Assembly: GCA_937885175.1 (NCBI GenBank)
Contig: CAKZZO010000046.1
Coordinates: 1-13,302, forward strand
Length of the DNA: 13,302 nt
Direction: 5' to 3'
Origin: an uncultured Treponema sp.
Lineage (GTDB): Bacteria; Spirochaetota; Spirochaetia; Treponematales; Treponemataceae
The notes under the pieces are model-generated. The model did not search any database and was not told where the DNA came from. It worked only from the letters and a program-made list of their open reading frames with translations. Both the position numbers and the translations under genes were made by a program. Positions 7,287 to 13,302 of the stretch are shown piece after piece. Numbering within the stretch: the stretch's first letter is position 1; each line of letters begins with the position of its first letter.

Positions 7287-7883
7287 TTATCGTTCCAAAA
7301 GACTGTCCAAGGTAAGGTTGATTGAGGCTTTTACACTGGAAATATCATTCTGATTCAGCACGGCAAGACGGAAAATGGCAGACTCCAAAAGGGTGTAAAT
7401 CAGTTCCTCCACATCTTTAACGGGAACTTTTTTGAATTCACCGGCGTTCTGTCCGCGAATAATCAGGGTGCTCAAAAGATGACGCATTCTTACTGTTCTG
7501 CGGCGCACTCGTTCATCAGGGTCTTCGCCCGTTTTTTTAATCTGAAGAAGATAACTGAGCAAAACGCCAAAGAGCGCATGATTTTCCTGCTCCGCATCAA
7601 TAATGTGATTGCAGATGGCGCGAATGCACTGCTCGGAAGAGAGAGACTTGTCCTTAACAATGGCAAGAAGTTGCTTTTCCAAGTCCAGCGTAAACTGCTT
7701 GATGCTCCAGGCAAAAATTTCCTTTTTGTTCTTAAAATAGATGTACAGCGTGGTTCGGGTGATTCCGCAGGCATCGGCAATTTTCTGGAAGGTCACGTCC
7801 TCGTAGCCATCGCGGCAGAATAAATCAAATGATTTTTCCAAAATCTCAACTCTTCGCTTATCGTGCTCTACTACGATTGCCAT
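7287..7883 (-). CDS. TetR/AcrR-family transcriptional regulator
   Basis: A 198-aa protein. The N-terminal HTH spans about residues 10-58: RRVEILEKSFDLFCRDGYEDVTFQKIADACGITRTTLYIYFKNKKEIFAWSI, a textbook TetR DNA-binding domain. The rest is helical and divergent, as expected for the ligand-binding and dimerisation domain. A GTG at 7892 is also possible. ATG 7883 is preferred because GGGGTG lies 5 nt ahead of it. The gene starts inside the end of the rRNA methyltransferase gene (26-35 nt overlap), so the two are probably co-transcribed. The ligand and target are not visible; no nearby efflux gene is present. No palindrome was recognised at its own start. Confidence 0.88.
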   Translation of the reverse strand: MAIVVEHDKRRVEILEKSFDLFCRDGYEDVTFQKIADACGITRTTLYIYFKNKKEIFAWSIKQFTLDLEKQLLAIVKDKSLSSEQCIRAICNHIIDAEQENHALFGVLLSYLLQIKKTGEDPDERVRRRTVRMRHLLSTLIIRGQNAGEFKKVPVKDVEELIYTLLESAIFRLAVLNQNDISSVKASINLTLDSLLER

Positions 7884-9102
7884 TTTTTGCACCCCGATTC
7901 TTTTCTGAATTTTGTCCGCCTGACTTGTGGGATTTCTGCTTTTCCTCGCCAGTATACATATAAAATGTCGTGTCCAGATTGCCCGCCTTGAGGCTTTTGA
8001 GTGTTGTTGCGTACCGACCGATACATTCCTGAAATTTCTTGTGAGCCGTAATCACGCCCAGCTGCCAGCCCTTAAATTCGTCAAAGAGACAAGCCATCTT
8101 GCGGTAGATTTCCTCAGCCTGTTCTGCGTCTCCCAGCCGCTCGCCATAGGGAGGATTACAGATAAGGAGACCATTTGCATAGGGAGCCGTAATCTCGGCA
8201 AAATCTGCCACCTCAAAATCCGGGCGCGGCACTTTATTGCTGCTGTCTATCAAATTAAGGGCACGTCCCGCCATAACGCAGGCATGCTCAGCATTTTTTC
8301 TGGCACGCTCAACCGCCACAGGATCAATGTCAGTTCCCGTTATGCGTACTTCCACATCCGTACGGATTTTTTCTGCCTCAGCACATCTGATTTCCTGTGC
8401 GCGACGGCTGTTAAATATCGGCAGGTTTTCCAGGGCGAAGCGGCGGCCAAAGCCTGGTGCAACATTATAGGCGTAGAGGGCGGCTTCGATGGCAAATGTG
8501 CCTGAACCGCAGAAGGGGTCATGCAGAGGCGTTTTTCTACGCCACATCATCAACTGCAAGAGTGCAGCCGCCGTTGTTTCCCTCAGGGGAGCAAAGCCGC
8601 CGTCTGTACGGTAGCCGCGCTTGTGCAGGGGTAGCCCGCTCAAATCCAAAAGAATCAGTGCCCGGTCTTCGTCCAGATAAACCCGCACATCACATTCCTC
8701 TCCGCTTTCGGGAAGGGTCTGCATATGCCAAACATCGCCCAGTTTTTTGTAAATTGCCTTTTGCACCATGCCCTGAATGGAATGCTCGCTGTTCAAAGTT
8801 GACTTGTAAATGCGTACTTTATCCACAACAAGGCGGCTGTCCTTACGCAAAAAATCCTGCCAATTAAGGGCATACACACCGTCAAACAACTGGTCAAAGT
8901 CCGCCGCATCAAATTCTGCCATCTGCAGGTAAACACGGTCAGCGGTGCGCAAGCAGAGATTCGCACGGAAAAGCGCATCGTCATCGCCGGTAAAAGTAAC
9001 GCGCCCCGGTGCGTTTGACACCAGTTTGTAACCGAGCAGCTTGAGTTCATTACCTAAGATTTTTTCCGCACCCACCGCGCACAAGGCGACCAAAGTATTC
9101 AT
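7858..9102 (-). CDS. THUMP-domain class I SAM-dependent RNA methyltransferase (RlmL/YpsC-like)
   Basis: A 414-aa protein. The THUMP-type N-terminus runs from MNTLVALCAVGAEKILGNELKLLGY to about residue 170, including SEHSIQGMVQKAIYKKL and LDLSGLPLHKRGYR. The UPF0020 methyltransferase domain follows: APLRETTAAALL, motif I DPFCGSGTFAIEAA near residue 194, ITGTDIDPVAVERARKNA, and catalytic NPPYGERL near residue 314. The N/DPPY motif fits N2-guanine or N6-adenine methylation. Close relatives methylate 23S rRNA (m2G2445 in E. coli by the RlmL half). The RlmK half is absent, as in YpsC-type proteins. The C-terminus carries a basic Lys/Ser/Asn/Arg-rich tail from about residue 383. The promoter sits directly against the ATG (probable leaderless mRNA). 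It is the first gene ahead of TetR. Confidence 0.88.
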   Translation of the reverse strand: MNTLVALCAVGAEKILGNELKLLGYKLVSNAPGRVTFTGDDDALFRANLCLRTADRVYLQMAEFDAADFDQLFDGVYALNWQDFLRKDSRLVVDKVRIYKSTLNSEHSIQGMVQKAIYKKLGDVWHMQTLPESGEECDVRVYLDEDRALILLDLSGLPLHKRGYRTDGGFAPLRETTAAALLQLMMWRRKTPLHDPFCGSGTFAIEAALYAYNVAPGFGRRFALENLPIFNSRRAQEIRCAEAEKIRTDVEVRITGTDIDPVAVERARKNAEHACVMAGRALNLIDSSNKVPRPDFEVADFAEITAPYANGLLICNPPYGERLGDAEQAEEIYRKMACLFDEFKGWQLGVITAHKKFQECIGRYATTLKSLKAGNLDTTFYMYTGEEKQKSHKSGGQNSEKNRGAKNGNRSRAR

Positions 9103-9108
9103 ACCACA

Positions 9109-9137
9109 AGTATAACACTTTTACATTTTTTGTTCAA
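9109..9137 (-). promoter_or_regulatory. Promoter of the rRNA methyltransferase-TetR unit (leaderless)
   Basis: On the minus strand TTGAAC (9137-9132) is 17 bp from TATACT (9114-9109), which is preceded by TGT, making an extended -10. Only TGTGGT separates the -10 from ATG 9102. Transcription should therefore start at or within a couple of bases of the start codon, with no room for a ribosome site. Confidence 0.7.
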
Positions 9138-9163
9138 TTGTCGAAATAAAATCAGATGCGCTC

Positions 9164-9195
9164 AGAATAAAATAAAGGTGCGCAAGGAGGCGCAC
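9164..9195 (-). terminator. Rho-independent terminator after the PyrK-PyrD gene
   Basis: The inverted repeat GTGCGC/GCGCAC (9178-9183 and 9190-9195) has a 6-nt loop. Read on the minus strand it is followed by CTTTATTTTATT. It begins 13 nt past the stop of the dihydroorotate dehydrogenase gene and separates it from the methyltransferase gene. Confidence 0.7.
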
Positions 9196-9208
9196 TGAAA
9201 AGCAAAGA

Positions 9209-10984
9209 CTAGAGCGCATGTCCGCGGAAATCTGCAATCGTCTTAAATCCCTTTGCCTTCATCCACGCCGAAAGTCCGTCTATAATCTGGCTCATAGCAT
9301 GGGGATTTGCAAAAGTTGCCGTTCCCACTTGAATTGCCGCTGCACCCGCAAGCAAGAATTCCACTGCGTCCTGCCAGCAGGAAATGCCGCCCAAGCCCAC
9401 CACAGGAATACGCTCGTTTTCGGGCAACTTGTTCATCGCCTGCACCACATCATAGACCATGCGCAGGGCAATGGGCTTTACGGCGGGTCCAGAGAAGCCG
9501 GCGCGCACATTGTCAAAAACAGGGTGACCAGTGTTCAAGTCTATAGACATGGCCTGAAATGTGTTAACAAGGCTGATTGCATCGGCACCCGCTTCACGCA
9601 CTGCCATGGCAATGCCGATTAAGTCTGGCGCATTTGGGGTCAGTTTTACCATGAGCGGCTTTTTGGTTACCGCCCGCACGGCTTTAGTCACGCCGGCTGC
9701 AGAAGCACAGTCCATGCCAAAGGACATGCCGCCCGCCTTTACGTTGGGGCAACTGATGTTCAGTTCAATCATCGGAAGGTCTGTTGCATCCAAAAGTTTT
9801 GCGCCCTCCACATAGGTTTCCAGAGATGAGCCAGAAAGATTTGCAATCGTTACGGGTTTGAGCGCAAGCATGGCGGGAAGTTCATGTTCAATAAAATGAG
9901 CAATGCCTGGATTTTCCAGACCGATGGAATTTATTAAGCCTGACGGTGTTTCCACAAGGCGCGTACCCGTGTTTCCGCCGCGAGGCTGCAGGGTCAATCC
10001 CTTGGAGCAGATGCCGCCCAATGTATTCACGTCAAATACACTGGCGTATTCAGAGCCATAGCCAAAGGTGCCGCTTGCCGCAATCACCGGGTTTGCAAAA
10101 TGCACTCCCGCCACTTCCACCGACAAATCCGGCTCGTCTGCGGCTTGCATCTCTCCACGGAGGGGTGGAAATTTGGGCGGCTCAAACTGTAAAATGCTGC
10201 CGTCAAACACAGGGCCGTCCTTACAGCAGCGTTTGTTTCCTTCTGTCGTGGTAATCGTACAGCCCAGACAGGCACCAACGCCACAGGCCATGCGGTTTTC
10301 CATGCTCAAAAAAGACTTGATTTCCGCTTCCTTACAGATTTTCTGCAAATAGGCAAGCATGGGGGTAGGTCCACAGGCATAGAGCACCGTGTAGTCCTTC
10401 TCTTTAAGCACACGGGCGGTGAGCGCAGCAGTAATCATGCCGTGAACGCCTACGCTGCCGTCATCAGTAGTAATCGTAAGGGCGGCGGGCTGAATACATT
10501 CCAGTCCATAGGAACCGCTCTTAAAACTTGCGTAAAAGTCATAGGATTTTGCAGGAAGCCTTGTTGCAAAGCCCGCCACAGGTGCAATGCCAATGCCGCC
10601 GCCAACAATACAGACTTTGTCATCTTTTTTGGGTGCAGGAAAACAGTTTCCCAGCGGACCAATCAGCTCAATGCCATCTCCTTTTTCCAGAGAGCATAAC
10701 TCCTGCGTACCAGAGCCTTTTTTTAAAATCAAAAAGGAAAGTTCCAGACCATCTGTCTTTTCTTCCGCCGCATACACGCTGATTGGGCGTCCCAAAAGAA
10801 GGCCCGATTTTTCCGACCGCAAGAGATAAAATTGCCCCGCAAGAGGCATGGTCTCAACAAGTTCTACTTTAAGAAGATATACGCTGCCAGCAGGCTTTGC
10901 GCCTTCAACAGGGGCACAGGCCGTTACTTTTCCCCTTGCAAAAACAGGCAGGGGCATTCCGCTACAATCAGTCAACTGTTTCAT
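9209..10984 (-). CDS. Fused dihydroorotate dehydrogenase: PyrK electron-transfer domain plus PyrD (class 1B)
   Basis: A 591-aa fusion. Residues about 1-265 are PyrK: GRPISVY for FAD, IVGGGIGIAP for the nucleotide, and YACGPTPML. [2Fe-2S] ligands are at Cys234, Cys239 and Cys242 (CGVGACLGC), with the fourth in RCCKDGPVF at Cys253 or 254. From about 284 it is PyrD: VIAASGTFGYG, SKGLTLQPRGGNTG, GLINSIGLENPG, NISCPNV with catalytic-type Cys412, VKLTPN, VVGLGGIS and IQVGTATF. Together these would oxidise dihydroorotate to orotate and pass electrons via FMN, Fe-S and FAD to NAD+, in pyrimidine synthesis. In Gram-positives the halves are separate subunits of a heterotetramer. The start at 10984 is chosen over 11050 because the promoter overlaps the longer reading. 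No Shine-Dalgarno is present. A terminator follows. Confidence 0.9.
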   Translation of the reverse strand: MKQLTDCSGMPLPVFARGKVTACAPVEGAKPAGSVYLLKVELVETMPLAGQFYLLRSEKSGLLLGRPISVYAAEEKTDGLELSFLILKKGSGTQELCSLEKGDGIELIGPLGNCFPAPKKDDKVCIVGGGIGIAPVAGFATRLPAKSYDFYASFKSGSYGLECIQPAALTITTDDGSVGVHGMITAALTARVLKEKDYTVLYACGPTPMLAYLQKICKEAEIKSFLSMENRMACGVGACLGCTITTTEGNKRCCKDGPVFDGSILQFEPPKFPPLRGEMQAADEPDLSVEVAGVHFANPVIAASGTFGYGSEYASVFDVNTLGGICSKGLTLQPRGGNTGTRLVETPSGLINSIGLENPGIAHFIEHELPAMLALKPVTIANLSGSSLETYVEGAKLLDATDLPMIELNISCPNVKAGGMSFGMDCASAAGVTKAVRAVTKKPLMVKLTPNAPDLIGIAMAVREAGADAISLVNTFQAMSIDLNTGHPVFDNVRAGFSGPAVKPIALRMVYDVVQAMNKLPENERIPVVGLGGISCWQDAVEFLLAGAAAIQVGTATFANPHAMSQIIDGLSAWMKAKGFKTIADFRGHAL

Positions 10985-10990
10985 AGCCAC

Positions 10991-11023
10991 AGTATAGCAT
11001 AAAGAAAAATGCCATGCTATACT
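10991..11023. promoter_or_regulatory. Symmetric divergent promoter pair as a 10-bp inverted repeat
   Basis: AGTATAGCAT (10991-11000) and ATGCTATACT (11014-11023) are perfect inverted copies 13 bp apart. Each contains an extended -10, TGCTATACT. The left copy points to PyrK-PyrD, with its -10 ending 6 nt before ATG 10984. The right copy points to the condensation-domain gene, with a predicted start near 11030. Neither has a good -35. The symmetry could also be a regulator site. Confidence 0.65.
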
Positions 11024-11071
11024 GCAAGCAGGGGAAAACTCACCTGGCATTGCACACGCCCCGTACTAACT

Positions 11072-12295
11072 ATGGAAAAAACAATACTTCCCGCATCCCG
11101 ACTGCAAGAGCAACTCTATCAAGTCTATCGCAAAAATCCCCTCACCACAGAAATCAACCTTGCCTTTGCCTTTCGCACAAAAAACCTCAATGTCGGCAAA
11201 CTGGAATGGGCTCTGAATCAGATAATCGCCCGCCACGAAAACCTGCGCTCCAATTTTTTTGAGGATAACGGCAGGCTATGGCAATCCATCTCCCCCAGCC
11301 GCAGGCTCAAGGTAGCATCATTTTCTGCAGACGACCTCCGCACCTTTATCCGTCCTTTTGCACTCCAAAGCGACCTGCTCCTTCGTGCCGCCGTAAAAGA
11401 AAATCTCATTCTGCTGGACTTTTGCCACATCATCACCGACGGCTTCTCCATGGCGATTTTCTTCCGTGAACTTGACACGCTTTACTCAGACCTTTCCCCA
11501 GACTACCAGGCACCCGCCGCCGCAGACTGTCAGATTTCTTCCGCTGCCTACGAGGCAAACAAAAAATTCTGGCAGACACTGCTGCAAAAACCCTTTCTTC
11601 CCCACTCCCTGCCAGCAGATTTTCCCAAAAAACAGGCCTATGGCGGAAGGGGCGGCTCCCAGATTGCATGGCTGGGTGCAGAAACAACGGCGGCCATCAG
11701 AGACTGCTGCAAAAATCTTACCGTCACGCCCTACATTTTTTACCTCACTGCATTTTGCCGCCTTCTGGCGCGGCACAATCGCAATCAAGATGTCATCACT
11801 GGCACCAATCTTGCCTGCAGGGGCAAGGCAAACCTCCGCTCCATCGGACTCTACACCACCATGGTACCCGTCAGGCTCTCCCTTTCAGAATCCATGAACA
11901 CAAGCGACTTGCTCCTGACAGTCAATGACCTTATCCGTCAAATACTCCGTCACCAGCACATGGATTTGTCCGAAATCCTTAGGGAAAAAAATCTCCACGA
12001 CTACCGCGACATCTTCCCAACACTCTTTACCTTTGAGCATGAAAAAATGGCACAAATCCGTCTGGGCGGAAAAAACTGTGAATTTGTTCCCATTCCCACC
12101 AAGGATTCTGCCTTTGACTGCAATCTCTGCTGCTTTCCCTTTAAGAAAAAAACAGGACTTCTGCTGATTTTCCGCACCGATCTCTTCACCCCAAAACATG
12201 CCGCAGGCTATCTGGACGAGTACATGGACATCCTTGTAGAAATGACCGAAACTTTTTCCATTCCCCAAAAAGAAAAGTTGCAAAATTCCCATTGA
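11072..12295 (+). CDS. Stand-alone condensation-domain protein (NRPS-type)
   Basis: A 407-aa protein made of one condensation-type acyltransferase domain. It has the N-terminal LxxLYxVY-like entry (residues 9-19), ARHENLRSNFFEDNG, then the active-site region LDFCHIITDGFSM, where the HHxxxDG motif reads C118-H119-I-I-T-D123-G124. DVITGTNLACRGKANLRSIGLYTTMVPVRL matches the second half of the fold (gtpvaGR...iGxfvNtlplR). Second His and DG are kept; the first His is Cys. No adenylation or carrier domain is attached or encoded nearby. Such free-standing proteins may condense or transfer acyl groups in lipid or peptide tailoring; the substrate is unknown. The start ATG 11072 has no Shine-Dalgarno. 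The frame is open upstream to 11009, but that lies before the predicted transcription start. Confidence 0.8.
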   Translation: MEKTILPASRLQEQLYQVYRKNPLTTEINLAFAFRTKNLNVGKLEWALNQIIARHENLRSNFFEDNGRLWQSISPSRRLKVASFSADDLRTFIRPFALQSDLLLRAAVKENLILLDFCHIITDGFSMAIFFRELDTLYSDLSPDYQAPAAADCQISSAAYEANKKFWQTLLQKPFLPHSLPADFPKKQAYGGRGGSQIAWLGAETTAAIRDCCKNLTVTPYIFYLTAFCRLLARHNRNQDVITGTNLACRGKANLRSIGLYTTMVPVRLSLSESMNTSDLLLTVNDLIRQILRHQHMDLSEILREKNLHDYRDIFPTLFTFEHEKMAQIRLGGKNCEFVPIPTKDSAFDCNLCCFPFKKKTGLLLIFRTDLFTPKHAAGYLDEYMDILVEMTETFSIPQKEKLQNSH

Positions 12296-12304
12296 TAGGA
12301 TAAA

Positions 12305-12430
12305 ATGATAGAAACACATAAGGAGCAAGATAAAAAACAGTCTGATATAGCGTCAGTTTTTATCTTTGCGAAGTTTGCGTTGCAAACTTTTATCAACTGC
12401 CGTTCCTCATTGTATTACGGAACGGCGTAA
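12305..12430 (+). CDS. Possible 41-aa small ORF across the hairpin region (doubtful)
   Basis: ATG 12305, with AGGA 4 nt upstream, opens 41 codons ending TAA 12430. The C-terminal half reads FAKFALQTFINCRSSLYYGTA. No family is recognised. Most of its length is palindromic DNA, and the frame may be an accident of that structure. A conserved peptide in other copies would change this view. Confidence 0.2.
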   Translation: MIETHKEQDKKQSDIASVFIFAKFALQTFINCRSSLYYGTA

Positions 12431-12470
12431 AAAGTCACTCAAATGCTGAAGCATTTTTCTTGACTTTTTA
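12333..12470. repeat. Cluster of consecutive inverted repeats (structured intergenic element)
   Basis: Three perfect stems follow one another. AAGTTTGC/GCAAACTT is at 12371-12389 with a 3-nt loop. GCCGTTCC/GGAACGGC is at 12399-12426 with a 12-nt loop. TAAAAAGTCA/TGACTTTTTA is at 12428-12470, enclosing AAATGC-tgaa-GCATTT. A weaker pair (AAAAAC/GTTTTT, with TGA/TCA inside) is at 12333-12361 and may end the condensation gene transcript. The last stem ends 2 nt before the GAGGAG ribosome site of the next gene. It could be a structured leader, a terminator array or a dispersed palindromic repeat. Confidence 0.7.
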
Positions 12471-12486
12471 TTGAGGAGCATTACCG

Positions 12487-13140
12487 ATGTTTACAAAAAT
12501 CGCTGTAGAAAAGATTGAAAAAGGAGCCATGATTATTACCTCTGGTGAATACAGGGCTTCAAACTGGACAAATCCCAAACTGCACGGGCTTGAAATCATT
12601 AGCGAACCAAAATTCATGGACGACAATAAACGTGCTCTGGTCACCTATCGAGATGAAAGCGGCAAACAGATTGACGGCTGCGTAAAAGTTGTTGACGACA
12701 ACGGCTGGGATATCATTATTCTGGTCACTCCCTACGACATCGAAAAAGACACCACTACAGACTTTAGCGGCGAAATTGTTGTACCCGCCATCATCAAAAA
12801 CACTGGTGCAGATGAACCCATTACTGGCGCAATGCTTAAAAAACAGAGCATCAGCACCCTGGCAGAATTCAAAAAGCACTCAGGCGTTCTCGTTTCAAAT
12901 GACACCTTTGGCGCAATGATAATCAAATTTGACGACACCACCGAGTTTATCAACATCTCTCGCGGCGACAGCACTCAAGAAATGGACCTCAAGCTTCATC
13001 ACCTTGCCCCTGGCTACATCTCTAACTGGCGTGTCATGAAGTACGAAACCGAAGATGACCCCGTACTCTTCCCCGTCAACGACACAGAATTCGGCATCGA
13101 CGAACTCATTTTCAAAGTCGTCAGTTTTATTGACAAATAA
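12487..13140 (+). CDS. Unrecognised acidic 217-aa protein
   Basis: I do not recognise this protein. It is 217 aa, acidic, with no signal peptide, membrane segment or Cys-rich motif, so it is probably cytosolic. The sequence alternates short beta-like stretches (GMTI-type strands such as RALVTYRDESGKQIDGCVKVVDDNGWDIIILVTPYD) with charged loops. It has a central KKQSISTLAEFKKHSGVLVSND and a C-terminal FGIDELIFKVVSF. The start ATG 12487 has GAGGAG 8 nt upstream. The gene is preceded by a strongly structured 100-nt region and followed immediately by two hairpins, so it is likely a single-gene unit whose expression is controlled through its leader. There is no visible link to the condensation-domain gene beyond strand and position. 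Confidence 0.7.
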   Translation: MFTKIAVEKIEKGAMIITSGEYRASNWTNPKLHGLEIISEPKFMDDNKRALVTYRDESGKQIDGCVKVVDDNGWDIIILVTPYDIEKDTTTDFSGEIVVPAIIKNTGADEPITGAMLKKQSISTLAEFKKHSGVLVSNDTFGAMIIKFDDTTEFINISRGDSTQEMDLKLHHLAPGYISNWRVMKYETEDDPVLFPVNDTEFGIDELIFKVVSFIDK

Positions 13141-13143
13141 AAA

Positions 13144-13163
13144 GAGGGGGAAGTCTCCCCCTC
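13144..13163 (-). terminator. GC-rich hairpin, terminator-like for minus-strand transcripts
   Basis: GAGGGGGA-AGTC-TCCCCCTC is a perfect 8-bp stem 4 nt after the stop of the 217-aa gene. On the plus strand no T-run follows. On the minus strand TTTTTA follows, so it would best stop transcription arriving from the right. Confidence 0.6.
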
Positions 13164-13186
13164 GCTTCAAAGCCTTGCTTTTTCGC

Positions 13187-13212
13187 TACCCCCTCTGCGG
13201 GGTATTTTTTTT
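13187..13212 (+). terminator. Rho-independent terminator of the 217-aa gene
   Basis: TACCCC/GGGGTA (13187-13192 and 13199-13204) has a 6-nt loop and is followed directly by eight T residues (13205-13212). It is a strong intrinsic terminator on the plus strand, 47 nt after the stop codon. Confidence 0.85.
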
Positions 13213-13302
13213 GCTTTGCACCCCCGCAACGCCCCATTACTATATGCCCAGGGCAAACGCATTATAGATATCGTGCTTGCATATCGGCTGGACAAATGAA
13301 AT

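Noticed and set aside
10985..11050. 22-codon N-terminal extension of the PyrK-PyrD fusion
   Set aside because: It runs through the predicted -10 element and the inverted repeat, so it would not be transcribed from that promoter.
11218..11788. Several minus-strand open frames within the condensation-domain gene
   Set aside because: Low-complexity translations in the shadow of a gene with clear domain motifs, with no ribosome sites.
13055..13267. 70-codon plus-strand frame crossing the 3' end of the 217-aa gene and both terminators
   Set aside because: It runs through two terminator hairpins in a different frame from the supported gene. Most likely it is spurious or part of a repeat.
13240..13302. 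Minus-strand open frame entering from the right edge, ending IYNAFALGI then TAG
   Set aside because: Only 20 codons, overlapping a likely intergenic repeat. It could be a gene end, but there is nothing to confirm it.

Overview
The window looks like spirochaete chromosome, most likely a host-associated Treponema. This is inferred from gene content and style: many short lipoproteins with spirochaete-like lipoboxes (FSGC, FVSC, LASC, FIAC, ITAC), a small periplasm-facing beta-barrel protein, fairly balanced base composition, and no ribosomal or other taxonomic marker. No tRNA, rRNA, CRISPR array, transposase or phage gene was found.

Layout from left to right. (1) 181-1787, plus strand: a CoA-binding-fold protein translationally coupled to a large SAM-dependent methyltransferase. 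(2) 4884-1774, minus strand: a tight five-gene envelope cassette of a CsgG-family lipoprotein, a small PEGA-like lipoprotein, a DUF4810 lipoprotein, a DUF799 (GNA1162-type) lipoprotein and a beta-barrel outer-membrane protein. Its promoter is overlapped by a cluster of CCG/CGG half-sites, including a perfect 14-bp palindrome. A small XRE-family regulator is divergently encoded next to it. (3) 5334-7258: a Cof-type HAD phosphatase (minus) and an unrecognised lipoprotein (plus) fire divergently from extended -10 promoters. (4) 10984-7287, minus strand: a fused PyrK-PyrD dihydroorotate dehydrogenase with its own terminator, then a THUMP/UPF0020 rRNA methyltransferase overlapping a TetR regulator. 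(5) 11072-13140, plus strand: a stand-alone NRPS-type condensation-domain protein, a roughly 140-nt stretch of consecutive inverted repeats, and an unrecognised acidic 217-aa protein followed by a strong terminator.

The most promising candidate system is the CsgG/PEGA-like/DUF4810/DUF799/beta-barrel cassette with its adjacent regulator and operator. The CsgG-DUF4810-DUF799 trio is a known conserved set of unknown function, for example in Neisseria. The additional small lipoprotein, the beta-barrel partner and the XRE/operator module look like a fuller envelope-spanning assembly under dedicated control.

A second theme is promoter architecture. Three minus-strand genes (HAD, rRNA methyltransferase, PyrK-PyrD) each have a TGnTATACT extended -10 only 6-7 nt before the ATG and no Shine-Dalgarno, which predicts leaderless mRNAs. 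Most other genes carry good GGAGG-type sites. All functional calls come from reading motifs by eye; no database search was run.
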